Assembly: GCF_022581195.2 (NCBI RefSeq) | Contig: NC_061463.1 | Span: forward strand, 4,092,001 to 4,156,000 | Length of the DNA stretch: 64,000 bases | Direction of reading: 5' to 3' | Origin: Helicoverpa zea | Lineage: Eukaryota; Arthropoda; Insecta; Lepidoptera; Noctuidae | In this document: one piece after another, positions 39,882 to 51,781 of the stretch | Numbering within the stretch: the stretch's first letter is position 1 | Layout: each line of letters opens with the position of its first letter | The notes under the pieces: model-generated | The model's input: only the letters and a program-made list of their open reading frames with translations | Database searches by the model: none | Told to the model about the DNA's origin: nothing | Translations under genes and position numbers: made by a program

Positions 39882-39985
39882 GGTACAGAATTTTTTGTGC
39901 AGTTGACAATTCTGACAGTCAGTACAAAAAATGCTATTTTCACATGAAAATTGACAGCTGTCAACTGCACAATATATTCTGTACC
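39882..39985. repeat. 104 bp hairpin/MITE-like inverted repeat
   Basis: The 27 bp arms GGTACAGAATTTTTTGTGCA... (39882-39908) and 39959-39985 match at 24 of 27 positions, and the centre continues as a weaker palindrome (GACAGTC / GACAGCTGTC). Probably a small MITE. Confidence 0.7.
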
Positions 39986-42735
39986 CCTAAAGGTATAGCC
40001 ATTGACTGTGTATAAACCAATCTTATTTTGACTTTCATTTGTTTCAGGTAAGTTGGTGAAGACGTTCATGATCGAGAATCTATGGAATTATTTAAGTCTT
40101 TGAAAGGAAAAATATCATCTTAATAGAATAAAAAAGCAAAGGGACTCATCTTTTCTAAAAGTGAAAAAAAGGTTAAAATATACTCATTAGGGCACAGGTA
40201 ACCAACGAACCTTTTAATTAAGGTACCGCATTATTTAACAAAAAAATACCACATCATTTTCGCCATTATTTGTGTTTAAGCATTGTTTAAAACTCATAAC
40301 AATCTTAATTATATTTATCAAGCCTTTGTCTCGGATAATGTAAGGCAAAAAAGGTCTCAATATTTTAATGGACTCTCCCCCTAATTATAGGGAAAAACCT
40401 TTTATTTTTGCGTAATACAGGATAATTTCGTCACCAAACATAACTCGATTTGCAAGGCTTTGTGAAGGGCCCCTTGTTTTGTTGTTATTTAAATAAATAA
40501 ATGAATAGATTTAAAGCAATTTGCCTTAATTTACGTACTTAATAAAATTGTTTAACAGCTGAAAAATATAGCGGGCAGTTTGCTGTAGGTATACGTTGGA
40601 AATATTCATCTGACGTTACTGAAAAATAAATGAAAGCAATATCTAATATCTATCCAAACAATGACTTGCAAAAATCAAATAATATAGAAATGTACTCATA
40701 TTTGCTAATTACTACCTAATATTAAACAAATAAATGTATCTATTAATTTATCCTCACCATCAATCATATCTATTAGTATAATAAATTGGATTAGGATGGT
40801 CAAGCATGTATTAATTTCGTATTCATTACACAATGATTAATTAATCACTGGCCATTCTATATGATTGCTCATGTTCAATATGTAATGTCATAACCATATA
40901 GGTTTCGATCGAAATCAGTCTTCAAGGTAATTTCATCTGGACATCAATCGATTAAATGAGCACTAATCTGGTTAACTAGATTGTCGACTATCTGGAATAT
41001 CTACTTAATCGACATCTTGAGCTAATGATATGTTATCGAGGTTTTCCTATAAACAAATATGTTTAAATGTTTGAAAAAGTGGTTTAAATAAACGTGAATC
41101 ATGTTCCTCTGTAAAAAAGTTGGAAGATGACAATATTTCATATTGTAACTGCAAATTAAGTTTGTTTCCATTTAATAAAATTGTACCAAATAGTCACTTA
41201 TCTTTTTACCATATTACGCCATTTTTACCAAGCAATAAAAAAGCTTTTAATGCGGTCACAACGCGAGCCAATAAATAAAAACAAAACGACTTTAAGTACG
41301 TTCCGTATCGAGGTATTTGGAACACACTTTATGCCCCATCAATGTCTAAATACGAAAGTTAAGAAGTAAACATAAAATGAAATTCGTTACTTACAAATAG
41401 CAACTCAACGTTTTATGCGAAACGTAAAAAAAAAATCTGCGAAAAGTACGCACTACGCGGCGTAACATTTCGAAAAATGTCGCACAAATAAAAATCCAGT
41501 CGCACTTATACGACTTTTGGGAGCGTAAAAATAGACCGATTTTACACCTCACGAGGACCTATAGTCGATTTTATATGTTCGCATAAAAAAGGCATTCGAT
41601 AAAAAATTTAACAGCCCGTGACAAGAAATCGTTGGATCATCTTAAGCATGTGTGTCGGTTATAAGCGATCGCGTGTTTCTAAAACGTTAAATGTTAACTG
41701 TTTTAATTTCATAGAAAACTTAGTAAACTGGGAACATTTTATATAAGAACTGTTATGTATATTACATGACCGTTAAAAGTTGACGTGGCTAGAAAATATT
41801 GTTCGCAAAATTCTACGAAATCCAAAACATTTTGTAGTCAATTTTAGAACTAGAATTCTGCCTATAGTTTCTTATAATGTCGTAAATATTGGACCGATTC
41901 GACCAGTACCTTCAGTGGTTTTTATTCGGATGCGCGGACTGGTTCCAACCAAAACCATAGGCGGAATCAACTTATTACGCTGCTTACTTTTCACTTACAT
42001 CTCTCAAGATCTTGCAAATTCAGTCGCATCCGCGACTAAAGTTTTGGTTACTTATCCAATAATATCACTTTATGCTTTTTTGACCCTTACAACTAGTTTG
42101 CCCACTCGTGATTCTTGAGGTCCGAAGGTTTGTTTTGAATTCAATATAGGGGTCAGATTTTATTGCGTAAGGCTCTTAAGTTTGAAGGTTTTAGCAGAAA
42201 TAATGGTTTCGGTCGCTTTTAAAACGGTCATATTTATATTTTTTAATTCATGTTGACTACAGCTAGTTCAATTGATATGTTTACCATGATCAGAAAAGTT
42301 ATTTATTTATGAAAACATCTTCAATTCTATAAAACTCCTACAACTTCACCATAATTTTCAATTCTGTTTAATCAAATTGAAAACCCTTTAGTTTGATCTA
42401 AAAGGTTTTTTCGTTTACAAAAATAATAAATAAAACCTTACTAGGCCCAACTTTATATCGAAAGACCTTTACCTAGCTCTATTATATAGTTTATTTCTAC
42501 ATAAGTCTAGTAATATAATAAATGGTATGAAGGAATCTCTTGAAATGGAATATCGTGAACGTGACTGGAAAGTTTCCTATTTATCCGACAACTTGGCCTT
42601 AGTCATATTGTTATTTAAATATAAAGCCAAGTTACACTGGCGGAGTAGCTTACGGCCAGTACATAGAGTGGACGTGCCGTAAGCGGTTTTAAAAGGATAT
42701 GCTAGTGATTTTCATGAGCCCCGGTAGATTTAAGT

Positions 42736-43134
42736 CATCATCCTCCGAGCCTTTTCCCAACTATGTCGGGGTCGGCTTCCAGTCTTACCGGATTCAGCTG
42801 AGTACCAGTGCTTTACAAGAAGCGACTGCCTATCTGACCTCCTCAATCCAGTTACCCGGGCAACCCGATACCCCTTAGTTAGACTGGTATCAGACTTACT
42901 GGCTTCCGACTACCCGTAACGACTGTCAAGGATGTTGAATGACAGCCGGGACCTACAGTTTAACGTGCCATCCGAAACACAGTCACTGATGTCTAAGATA
43001 TACTTAGAAAGTACATACAAACCTAGAAAAGTTGCATTGGTACTTGCCTGACCTGGAATCGAACCCGCGCCCTCATACTTGAGAGGTGGTTCTTTACCCA
43101 CTAGGCCACCACGACTTTTTTTAAATAAAAAAAA
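42736..43134 (-). mobile_element. Full-length tRNA-derived SINE with extra A/T stretch at its 5' side
   Basis: Body and head match the family (head near 43114, minus strand). Target duplications GTAGATTTAAGT lie at 42724-42735 and 43135-43146. Between the tRNA-like head and the right duplication are ~20 extra A/T-only bases, absent from the other copies, which may be untemplated or transduced 5' sequence. Confidence 0.9.
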
Positions 43135-46100
43135 GTAGATTTAAGTGTCGGCCAGTAAATAGGCCGATAGTTTGGATTCAATTGATTCATGTTAATATGT
43201 GTGAAAAAATATAATGCCATCTGTGAAGCCTAAGCTTAACAAAAGTCATCTATAGGTTATATCTAATCACAAGGTTTTCATGAAATACAATATTCTTAAC
43301 CGAATTTTCTTTCCGTCAAATATAAAACGTGGGCAGATTGAAAGCAGAAATGATTATATTATTTGAAGTTCTTCCATTCATTCCGTACAATTGAAATGTT
43401 TTATTTTTGCACGAGTGTCTACGGATAAAAAAGAGATTTCATGTTCATTGCTGAGCTATAAGGATTAGAACATTTTTGTTTACAATATTTTGCAAAGCGG
43501 AAAACATTTTGAAAGCTAATGAAAACACTGGCTAGTTCGCCGCCGAGTATTTAACAAAGTACATTTTATCAGCATCCGTAACAAAGCTTTGGGAAACGCA
43601 TTCAAATTTCGCCTTTATCTCTTTTGCATAGTGTCGGAAATGGTGTGCACGTAACTGTATTGATATAACAAACTGTGTAGGTGATTGTACAAAAAGCGGC
43701 CAGAGTCCGTTCATGCGAGTCCGCTTCACTTTTTGTCGAACAAAACCGCGCCGGGCGAAATAGCACGAAAAATATCAACAGCGTTTCCGACGTCAAACAA
43801 AGATAAAGGTTTAAAAAAAGTGCTCATCTGTTTTTAATTTAAAAGGGCGGTTTATTTAAATCAGACACCTACTTAATAGTGTTTTATGTCCTTCGGGCTA
43901 TTTATAGCACGTGCTGCGAATTGGGACTGGTTTTTGTCGTGTCTTCATTAAGTTTTTAAGTTCAGATTGTAAAAATACATTGACATTGCTCACATTTTTT
44001 TAAATAGTTCAATATTGACTATATACAATTGAGCATCACCTTGAGCATTATTAGAGCGAATATATATGCTATATATGCTCATAAGTAGCAAAAATAGCGC
44101 CTAAAGCATTACTTTTTTAAATATACGTACTTGTGTATTAGGTGCATCTTTTAAATTACCGAGCTTTTAACCCTACGTGGTAGCTTAACTCAGATTCCAG
44201 ATTCAACATCTACTATCATTTAGTTTACGTCTAAAACAGCAATCACAAGCCTACCCAAAAACCTAGGCTTACTCAAACAATGAAATACTGCAAAAAATTC
44301 AGCACCCAAAATAAATTAAAAAAAAAAACAAAACCGTAGCTGAACTGCGGTGAGATCTGTGTTATCGTTTCACCTACGCGTGACTGGAAGGGACCACAGT
44401 ACAGTCGACCACACAACTGATTGCCACTATCTAGTTTTTATTGCTCCGTGGTGATGAATCGTGTAAGCGAGGGCAGATGTCGAGGTTTTCGTGGATTTCT
44501 AGAATTTTGAGCTCACCACTGTTATTGTTTATTTTTATATATGTGTTTTTGTTACTTCAAATGTTCTAATAGCTTGTTGAATTTTGGAAAATAATTTGCC
44601 AATTATAAAATAGAGTTCAAAATTATGTGTCCTCATCTTAAAGTAGTATTCTTTAATTTAATCTTTTCTTTTATCTGCTAGACATTACTCATGCATACAC
44701 GTATAAAAATACATGTCTAGATACATAAAATACTGCAGCGCAAACCAATGTAATTTGAACTTAACCCTGCACAAAATAAGATGCATGTTCCCTTAAAATT
44801 TCATTTCTGTTGATATTTTGTGCGTGTGAGGTGTGATCTCCATTAAAATGTCTCGCTTGCTAGTGTCTAGTGGTGCGACCGACGAATTCATGCGGTGAAA
44901 CCCTAGAGAACTAGAAATATAGGTTAGCCGCAAATCCGCACAAAAATCATCGAAAATTCTATTTTTACTTGTGGCATCAATTTTGGTTTTACATCGTGGT
45001 GTTAAATTCAAGAAACAGTATAGAATAAGAAAGGGTCTAGATCCTGCTTGTTCCTAGAAGATGATCTTGTTTTTGTGTTCCTTACGTACCTACATAATTT
45101 CTTGATATACATTGGTATTGCTGTGGGGAATGCTTGACCGTAACGCAACACGAATACCTTGCTGAAATCCAATGCTTGTCAAACGGACCACTTAAATCTC
45201 AATCCGGCATGGATTTAAATCTAAAAGGTTACAATACACCTGAAAGATTTAAGCAGGTAGATAGGCAGTTTCATGAATTAAGAATAATTAGGTAGCACTT
45301 ACCCCTACATAACTTAAATGCTATAGCTAGAAAAAATATGTCATACAAGCGAACACGATACGAGTAGGTACTTGAACCGGCTCACCTAACGCTATCTATA
45401 GGGTTACAGTAACGCGACGCCGGGAAATCGCATTCGAAAGTAAAGGGAATGAGACTGGAAACTGTGCTTTGTTTATTTATAGACTAGCTGGTTTGCGTTT
45501 CGATTGCAAGTCTATTGTTCGAGTTTTCTGTTTGCTGGTCAGTTTATAGACCGTTTAAATGATGAAGGACTTTTTGAAAAGCGTCGTTTGTTGTGCTGGC
45601 TTTTGTTTCTTCTTTTTTTTTGTTTGGGTGTGCTGAGTTAAAACGGAGTCATTCATTTAGGCATATTCTGGTAGGCATATTAAGTTTCTGAAAATTTCTA
45701 ACTTTCAAAAGGCTGAAAGACTGCTTGCTGCAGAATTTTTGAGGATGAAAACAATAAACTTTTATTTAAACAGAACACAGGTGATACCATAATTAACAAT
45801 AGTGCAATAGGTCAGGATATATTTTACCTATGAGCCGCAAGTTTCACATAGACTGTCCCACACTTTAAAATACATACCAGATACTTACAACATAATCACT
45901 TTTGATCGCACGCTCAACAACAAAATCAATGTTAACCTTAGGCTAAACTACTGTAAAACAGATACAACACGGTTCACGCAAGCATCGGGTAACCTTTTAC
46001 CAAAGTTCCCAAGTACCCTGTTATCGAGTTTCAAACAAAAATACTGATACATTTTGTTCGTAAAGATGAATAAAACTTGCTCCTACAGTTTCGCTGTGTT

Positions 46101-46770
46101 GTGCTGAAGTTTTCAAGTATGTTATAATTGATATTTTGTTGTACTTCAGTAAATTATTTCTGGCTATCTGTAATGGGTTTTTGGTTTGTTTTAGAGAGCA
46201 TGTTTGATGTTTGCAAAGACTTAAGAATAATTAAAAATTTTATGCTTAAAGGTTTGGTATTTTCCTTGATCTTGAAATGGAACTTACGCAAGCAATCAAG
46301 TACTGTTTTTAACTGCAAATGAGTTTAAATTATACTTTTTATTAAACATCTAAACAAAAAGAGTATTAAAAAAATTCTTTAAAAAATCAAGCAAGTTTTC
46401 TTCACCCGCTTTATTTCTAAAAAAATAGAAATAATCATAAAATGGTGCTAAAAATGTTTCCTAAAAAAATCATTTCATCACCGTTTAACATATCTAATAT
46501 TTTTCCTTATAATTCTATTTGTAAGGACAGCCCGACGAACAAGTTGTTAACGAGTTATTGAGTACTGAACTTATTAATTGGACGACCAATAGACGTAATT
46601 AAAAGTTTTTTTGGTTCTAAGTTTCCTTATCTTACGCTTGATAGAATTGGAGCACGTGGTTAGTTGTTAGGTAGAAAAGAGTTAGGTAATTAGGTTCTGT
46701 AATACGTAATAGCGTAGTTTGGAAACAAATATCGAATCATCAAGTACGTAATTGATTTTTAATTAATATG

Positions 46771-46969
46771 GCTACTAATATTATTAAGCTGAAGTTAAAG
46801 TTTGTTAGCTTGCTTGAACGCGCTAATTTTAGTAACTACTGGTTCGATTTCAACATTTATTTTATATCTAATGTGCCATTTTCGAAGAAGGCTACAGGAT
46901 TTTTTTTATGTGAGTGTATGAAGTAAGTAGTTCCTAAGGGGCACAGGTAAAACTGCTGGCGGAAGCTAG
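46771..46969 (+). mobile_element. Helitron-like non-autonomous element
   Basis: Diverged relative of 7262-7456: GCTACTAATATTATTAAGCT start, GCTTGAACGCGCTAATTTTA body, CTGCTGGCGGAAGCTAG end. Substitutions in the hairpin suggest an older copy. Confidence 0.6.
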
Positions 46970-48943
46970 TATTTTGATATTTAGGCTTCATTTTCTCAAA
47001 TAAAGCAGAGAGAGCCATTCATAGATTAACCTTCTACCGTCAGATAATCATGTCCAGCAAAAATTGTTAGACCGGATCAGCTTGTAAATACCCCTAAATA
47101 AACGCCATCCCACATAATAAAACTATACACTGAGTGTCCTCAACTGCAAACAAGATTGATTTTCCAGCAAATTCTTCGCATGACATTCTCTCAGTTACTT
47201 GGAAACCCTACACCGGCCAGTGTTAGGTCTCCATACTAACTGGGTTACGTAGGAAGGCCGAGTGTTGAATGTCTGTGCGATTGTCACACGATCTCTTCAG
47301 TTTCCAATTACAAACCGCACTTGTGTAAGAATTAAACCGATTATGTGTGTGTGCGTGTTTTATGCTCGAAGATTTTTGAATTCAGAATGTTCGTGATTGG
47401 TCGGATACTTTTTGGGCTTTAGAATTTTGTAAATTGTTGTGTATGTGTGTGTGGTTTGCATCTGGTTGCTATGTTCGAAGGTTTTTGATTTCAGAACGTC
47501 TAGAATTAAATAGGTCTGATACTCTTTGGTATTAAATTCTGAAGACGTACTTAGATACTTTATGAAATAAAAAATAAATGAAACGAAGGCATTTGTGGTG
47601 GGACTTAGGTATTTACTTCTTAATAAAATAAAACAATATAAGTTGCGGCAAACTAGTGTACATTATTTCTTAAAGCCTTAGTACGTAATATTCGTGTTAG
47701 AAAATTAACTCCAGTATTGTCAAAGAAAACTGAAACAACGGATTGATTAAATAATGAACAATCCTTCATTACTTTTATCCAAACTTCACAACTCGCATTA
47801 CCCCAGGACAGTTCAAGTCATTTTTAGGAACTGACGGGATTAGGCCGCTAGTCGACCAAATTAGGGTGCCCACGCTTCAGATTCGCAAACCCGATTGTCT
47901 GCTCCTAATTACGAGTCCCGGGCTAAGCCGACGCATGCTTTGTGGGGTGACCACACGGGACGTTGTTCAGGACAGTTTGATTACGCATACCTCTGGCCTC
48001 TGGCTTTTGATTTGTCAATTTCCAGCATTGGTCGATGAGACCGCTCATGGCTTTTAATTTGGTGACTGAATCGGACTGATGGTGGTTGCGTCTGCACGGT
48101 TTGTAGTGGCTGTATGAATGTCTGCTTGTTGTTCTTAGATGTACTTTCATATGGTCGTATGGTGAAAAAAAATCTAGTGTACAGTGATGATAACCATTTT
48201 ATGTTAACAACTTTACTTGCCTATATCTTTTCATACTTAAACAACTTTTTACAATTAACCTAATGAAAATCATTGTAACAGACAAACTTACATAACTATA
48301 ATTTTCATTCATCTCGACATTTTGTACCGTCGTAGTGTTACTAAAGAACGTGAAAGAAAAAACTAGACAGTAGTTGACATAACGTCAACAAGGCCTTTTC
48401 CTAACCTGTCTCACACTGCCTAGAAATCAGAGCCCACCTTTAATAATTAACCCGTTATCTGTCACACAGTGTAATACCTACCCGCATCGCTTACTCCGAA
48501 AGGGTTCCACCCGGATTATCGTAAACAAGCGATATTGTTAGTCTAAATACTGCAGTTAGGGGCGTTACGCGGTTTTCAATTTACTACAACAATAGCCTAA
48601 ACGGATACTCTCTTGATTTAAATAATCGATCGCCGGGATCGCGTGGTTAGGCCCGGAGATACAGTATACAATTTATCTATTTTGAAACTATCAGAGATAG
48701 AAGATTGGTTAACCGGTTCGGGGAAATTGCTTGGAAATTACCTATCATAGTACACGTTTTTCTAATATAAATTATTAAACAATGCACAAATAAGGAAGTT
48801 AAGAACTGACGCCTTTTGTGCACTCAGTCGTATATCAAAATAGAGACGCATATATTTCTCATTGAAGAAACTTGTTCTCAAAGATATCTCGCCACCAGCA
48901 GGTACATTAAGAAATATCTCAAGAAATAAAGTACCCAAAACTA

Positions 48944-48970
48944 CACACATCAAAAGTGTCTAGGGATCAA
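48944..48970 (+). repeat. Left terminal inverted repeat of the Tc1-like element
   Basis: 27 bp, starts CACACATCAAAAGTGTCTAG; identical to the reverse complement of 50475-50501; preceded by target TA at 48942-48943. Confidence 0.95.
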
Positions 48971-49213
48971 CATATATTTTTGCAATAACTTTTCTCCTGA
49001 TTGATATTAATTAAAATTTTCTTTAAGGATTCATCAAATAAAGTGTTTTCGTTTGTCACAGTAACGATAAACCAAGTCACCTTTGCACTAATAAAGAAAT
49101 TTGCCATTTTCCTAATAAAGGGATTTTTGACATTTGAAACACTAACACAAAAGTTCGAAAAAAAAGACTGAAATAACAGTTTTCTTTAAAAGTTTATTGG
49201 GTAACTTAAACAA

Positions 49214-50239
49214 TTAATAATCCGTGTTTCTACCGCGAACACTAACAACACAAGAACATCGGTTTGGCATACTCAAAATGAGTTCATCCAAATCACGATG
49301 TGGAATGGCCGCCCATGTTCGTTGCAACAACAAAAAAAGGTCTTCTTGCGACTGGATACCCTCCATATTCGGCAGAGCTCTTCTCTGTAGCATATCCCAT
49401 GCATGCTCAATCGGGTTCAAGTCTGGCGACTGAGCAGGCCAGGGCAGGACATTGATGTTAGCTGCCGCGAGAGTCTGTCTTACAACTCTTGCGGTGTGCG
49501 GTCGTGCATTATCATGCATTAACTGAAATAAGGGACCGATTTGCACTTGTAGAGGAACGATGACGTCTGATACAATCGTCTCAGCATAAATTTGAGCGTT
49601 GAGGTTGCTTCTGATCCAAATCAACTCAGTTCTTCCGCCGATCCAAATACCCGCCCATACCATGATGGTTCCACCACTATAAGGATGGACTTCCTGGCAG
49701 GATTTTAATCGCTGTTGGCGTCCAGGGGTTCTCCAGTGTCGTATACGTCTTGTATCCGGTCTCATACCAAAACGAGACTCATCAGAAAAGCACACGAAAC
49801 GCCATTGTTCTTCTGCCCAATTTCTGTGTTCAAGAGCCCATTGATATCGAATCCTACGATTGTGCATTGCTATAGGTGGTACCCGTAGCGGTCTTCGGGA
49901 ATGAAGGTTCACTTCATGCAAGCGGTTTCTGACTGTTTGGTCGCTAATTAAGTTCCCTGAAGAGTGATGAAGCCTCACGGCTAACATCATGGCGGTTATT
50001 GTTGGAGCTCTTCGAGTTAAGATTTGAATGTATCGGTCTTGTCTCCGTGTGGTGCAGCGATACCGTCCTCCATGGCGCTCAGCTACGGTACCAGTGCTTC
50101 GGTAACGTGTCCAAAGTCGACTGATAACACTCTGACTTGTATTCAGAGCTAAAGCCACAGTACGTTGCCGGGAACCAGCTTCTATCATTCCCACGGCTCT
50201 GAGCATTTCTTCCCTGCTTAAATGACGTCGCCGCTCCAT
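49214..50239 (-). CDS. Tc1-like DD34E transposase
   Basis: 341-residue protein, the usual Tc1 transposase length, read from the ATG complement at 50239-50237 (MERRRHLSREEM). The frame extends 34 codons further to 50341, but that leader is hydrophobic and unlike the family, so the inner Met is preferred. The N-terminal ~115 residues form the paired helix-turn-helix DNA-binding region (RAVGMIEAG...SQSVISRLW; RRQDRYIQIL...), with a basic linker. The catalytic triad is complete: Asp153 in CFSDESRF, Asp243 in MHDNARPHTA and Glu278 in DLNPIEHAWD, with exactly 34 residues between the second Asp and the Glu. The protein cuts and pastes the element at TA sites. No frameshift or premature stop is seen. 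Confidence 0.95.
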   Translation of the reverse strand: MERRRHLSREEMLRAVGMIEAGSRQRTVALALNTSQSVISRLWTRYRSTGTVAERHGGRYRCTTRRQDRYIQILTRRAPTITAMMLAVRLHHSSGNLISDQTVRNRLHEVNLHSRRPLRVPPIAMHNRRIRYQWALEHRNWAEEQWRFVCFSDESRFGMRPDTRRIRHWRTPGRQQRLKSCQEVHPYSGGTIMVWAGIWIGGRTELIWIRSNLNAQIYAETIVSDVIVPLQVQIGPLFQLMHDNARPHTARVVRQTLAAANINVLPWPAQSPDLNPIEHAWDMLQRRALPNMEGIQSQEDLFLLLQRTWAAIPHRDLDELILSMPNRCSCVVSVRGRNTDY

Positions 50240-50474
50240 AATAACGTTGGTTTTAATCAGTAGTAGGGAAACAGTAGCACTAATAATGTCTTCAATGCGT
50301 TGTATGTGTTTATAGGGAAAATATTGACAGCTGATTTTCATCTTTTACTCGAATTTGATTCACAGTTCCTGATTCAAATTATGAAATGCACCAAAAAGGA
50401 TCCATATAAATTTATAAAATCATAAATTTATTACAAAGCCACATCTCAATCTCAAGAAATCCGCATAAAAATGC

Positions 50475-50501
50475 TTGATCCCTAGACACTTTTGATGTGT
50501 G
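50475..50501 (-). repeat. Right terminal inverted repeat of the Tc1-like element
   Basis: 27 bp, ends CTAGACACTTTTGATGTGTG; followed by target TA at 50502-50503; mirror of the left end with no mismatch. Confidence 0.95.
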
Positions 50502-50740
50502 TATAATTAAATTATTTCGTACTCTCAAATAATGACGAAACTAACACAGATAAATAAAAGTAGTAAAATAATTAACACGACAAGTATTGCAAGCGCGACA
50601 TTTACAGTCTATTCAGTACTTAGGTGCGCTTGCGCAAATCGCAGTCACGATCAATTACTTATTGTTCGGGTAAGGGCAACAGTTGCTGTTTGTTGCTGTG
50701 CAATTGTTGGTCTGGCTTTCTAGAATCTATAAGAGTAAAA

Positions 50741-50875
50741 GTAGGGCTGCCATCCGTCCGGGTTTCCCCGGATTTGTCCTCGTTTGGAGGCCGTCCGGGG
50801 GCCATCCGGGCGGGGTTTCAAGAAGTGTCCGGGGAAAACCCGGACACTTTTCATTTAAGGAAGCACCTCATTGAA
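50741..50875 (+). repeat. GC-rich AGGGCTGCCATCC repeat, copy A
   Basis: Starts AGGGCTGCCATCCGTCCGGG and contains repeated CCGGG/CCCGG blocks (TCCGGGGAAAACCCGGACAC), able to fold on itself. A shorter relative in the same orientation lies at 51115-51210. Its class is unknown; it is MITE-like in size and structure. Confidence 0.6.
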
Positions 50876-50889
50876 TTTAAGTATATGTT

Positions 50890-51009
50890 AATAGTCCTGT
50901 CAGTGATGATAGATCGATCCCAGTACAACGTGATATGGTCCTTTTCGAGAACTGGGTCGGGCGCATACCTGTAGTACGGTACCTCAAGATCTACATCATT
51001 CAAACATTA
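50890..51009 (-). pseudogene. Inverted 120 bp duplicate of the LINE tail
   Basis: Exactly the reverse complement of 51214-51333, with no mismatch over 120 bp. It is a second, inverted piece of the same LINE coding sequence, 204 bp upstream of the forward piece. Confidence 0.9.
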
Positions 51010-51114
51010 TTATTATCAGCCTTGCAATACCAAAAGACATAGCCATGTTATTCAGTTTCATTTGACATAATGATCCCTAAGGCTTTACATAGCAACCATA
51101 ACGTTCCTTTTACT

Positions 51115-51210
51115 TAGGGCTGCCATCCCGAATTTCAACAAACCCGGACAAAAATTAAAAAAAAACCCGGACATTTGGCGTAAATCGCATTTTTTCCCCG
51201 AACGAGTACG
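51115..51210 (+). repeat. AGGGCTGCCATCC repeat, copy B
   Basis: Starts AGGGCTGCCATCCCGAATTT and contains AAACCCGGACA twice. Same start as copy A, and it ends where the forward LINE tail begins. Confidence 0.6.
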
Positions 51211-51671
51211 ATTTAATGTTTGAATGATGTAGATCTTGAGGTACCGTACTACAGGTATGCGCCCGACCCAGTTCTCGAAAAGGACCATATCACGTTGTAC
51301 TGGGATCGATCTATCATCACTGACAGGACTATTGCAGCCAATAAGCCTGATATAGTGGTGATAGATCGATTAGCGCGCCGCGCGATGATATAGTCGATGT
51401 CACCGTCCCGCATGACGAGAACCTAGTGAAAGCTGAGAAAGAGAAACAAATAAAATATCTTGACTTAGCGCACGAGGTTGTCGCCATGTGGGATGTCGAC
51501 ACGGCTGTTATTGTGCCGATTGTCATTACGGCCAATGGTCTAATAGCCAAGAGCCTCGACCAACACCTCAGGAGGCTCTCGTTGGGCGGCTGGATCAAGG
51601 GATTGATTCAGAAGGCAGTACTCCTTGATACGGCGCGTATTGTGAGGAGGTTTCTGTCTCTGGGACCCTAA
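51204..51671 (+). pseudogene. C-terminal relic of a LINE with a restriction-like endonuclease
   Basis: Translating 51229 onward gives DVDLEVPYYRYAPDPVLEKD, then ITLYWDRSIITDRT and KPDIVVID. After a two-base frameshift at 51391-51392 it continues VDVTVPHDENLVKAEKEKQI, then ANGLIAKSLDQHLRRLSLGG to a stop at 51669. The KPD-x14-D signature and the downstream ENLVKAEKEK helix fit the restriction-like endonuclease at the C-terminus of R2/R4/Dong-type LINEs. Only this tail remains. The 3' flank to ~51720 is probably its UTR. Confidence 0.72.
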
Positions 51672-51781
51672 CCACCGGTACCTTGGACCCTGTGCCCGAT
51701 ATCGGTGGCCATCTATTTTTTATATTTTTAAATGTTTTTTTATTTTTTTTTGTAATCTAATATTTAAAAATATAAATAATA

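Larger units (their letters stand above)
39441..48941. other. Intron 1, distal part outside listed repeats
   Basis: About 9 kb, A/T-rich, with only the hairpin at 39882-39985, the SINE at 42736 and the Helitron-like element at 46771. A 112-codon frame at 41780-42118 has no recognisable motif. GC-richer patches at 43680-43760 and 47830-48060 carry no recognisable coding. The stretch 37771-39023 before the SINE is also empty. Confidence 0.45.
48944..50501 (-). mobile_element. Complete Tc1/mariner (DD34E) DNA transposon
   Basis: 1558 bp element with perfect 27 bp terminal inverted repeats beginning CACACATCAAAAGTGTCTAG (left 48944-48970, right 50475-50501). It is flanked by TA on both sides (48942-48943 and 50502-50503), the TA duplication required for Tc1/mariner insertion. 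It carries one uninterrupted transposase frame on the minus strand. Intact ends plus an intact gene indicate a young and possibly active copy. It lies in the giant intron of the RhoGEF gene, opposite to its transcription. Confidence 0.95.

Noticed and set aside
41780..42118. 112-codon open frame
   Set aside because: No motif recognised and no splice support; likely chance.
47923..48150. 75-codon frame on the minus strand in a GC-richer patch
   Set aside because: Histidine/serine-rich, overlapped by an opposite-strand frame; no family recognised.
50239..50341. N-terminal 34-residue extension of the transposase
   Set aside because: Hydrophobic leader unlike Tc1 transposases; the inner ATG gives the standard 341-residue length.
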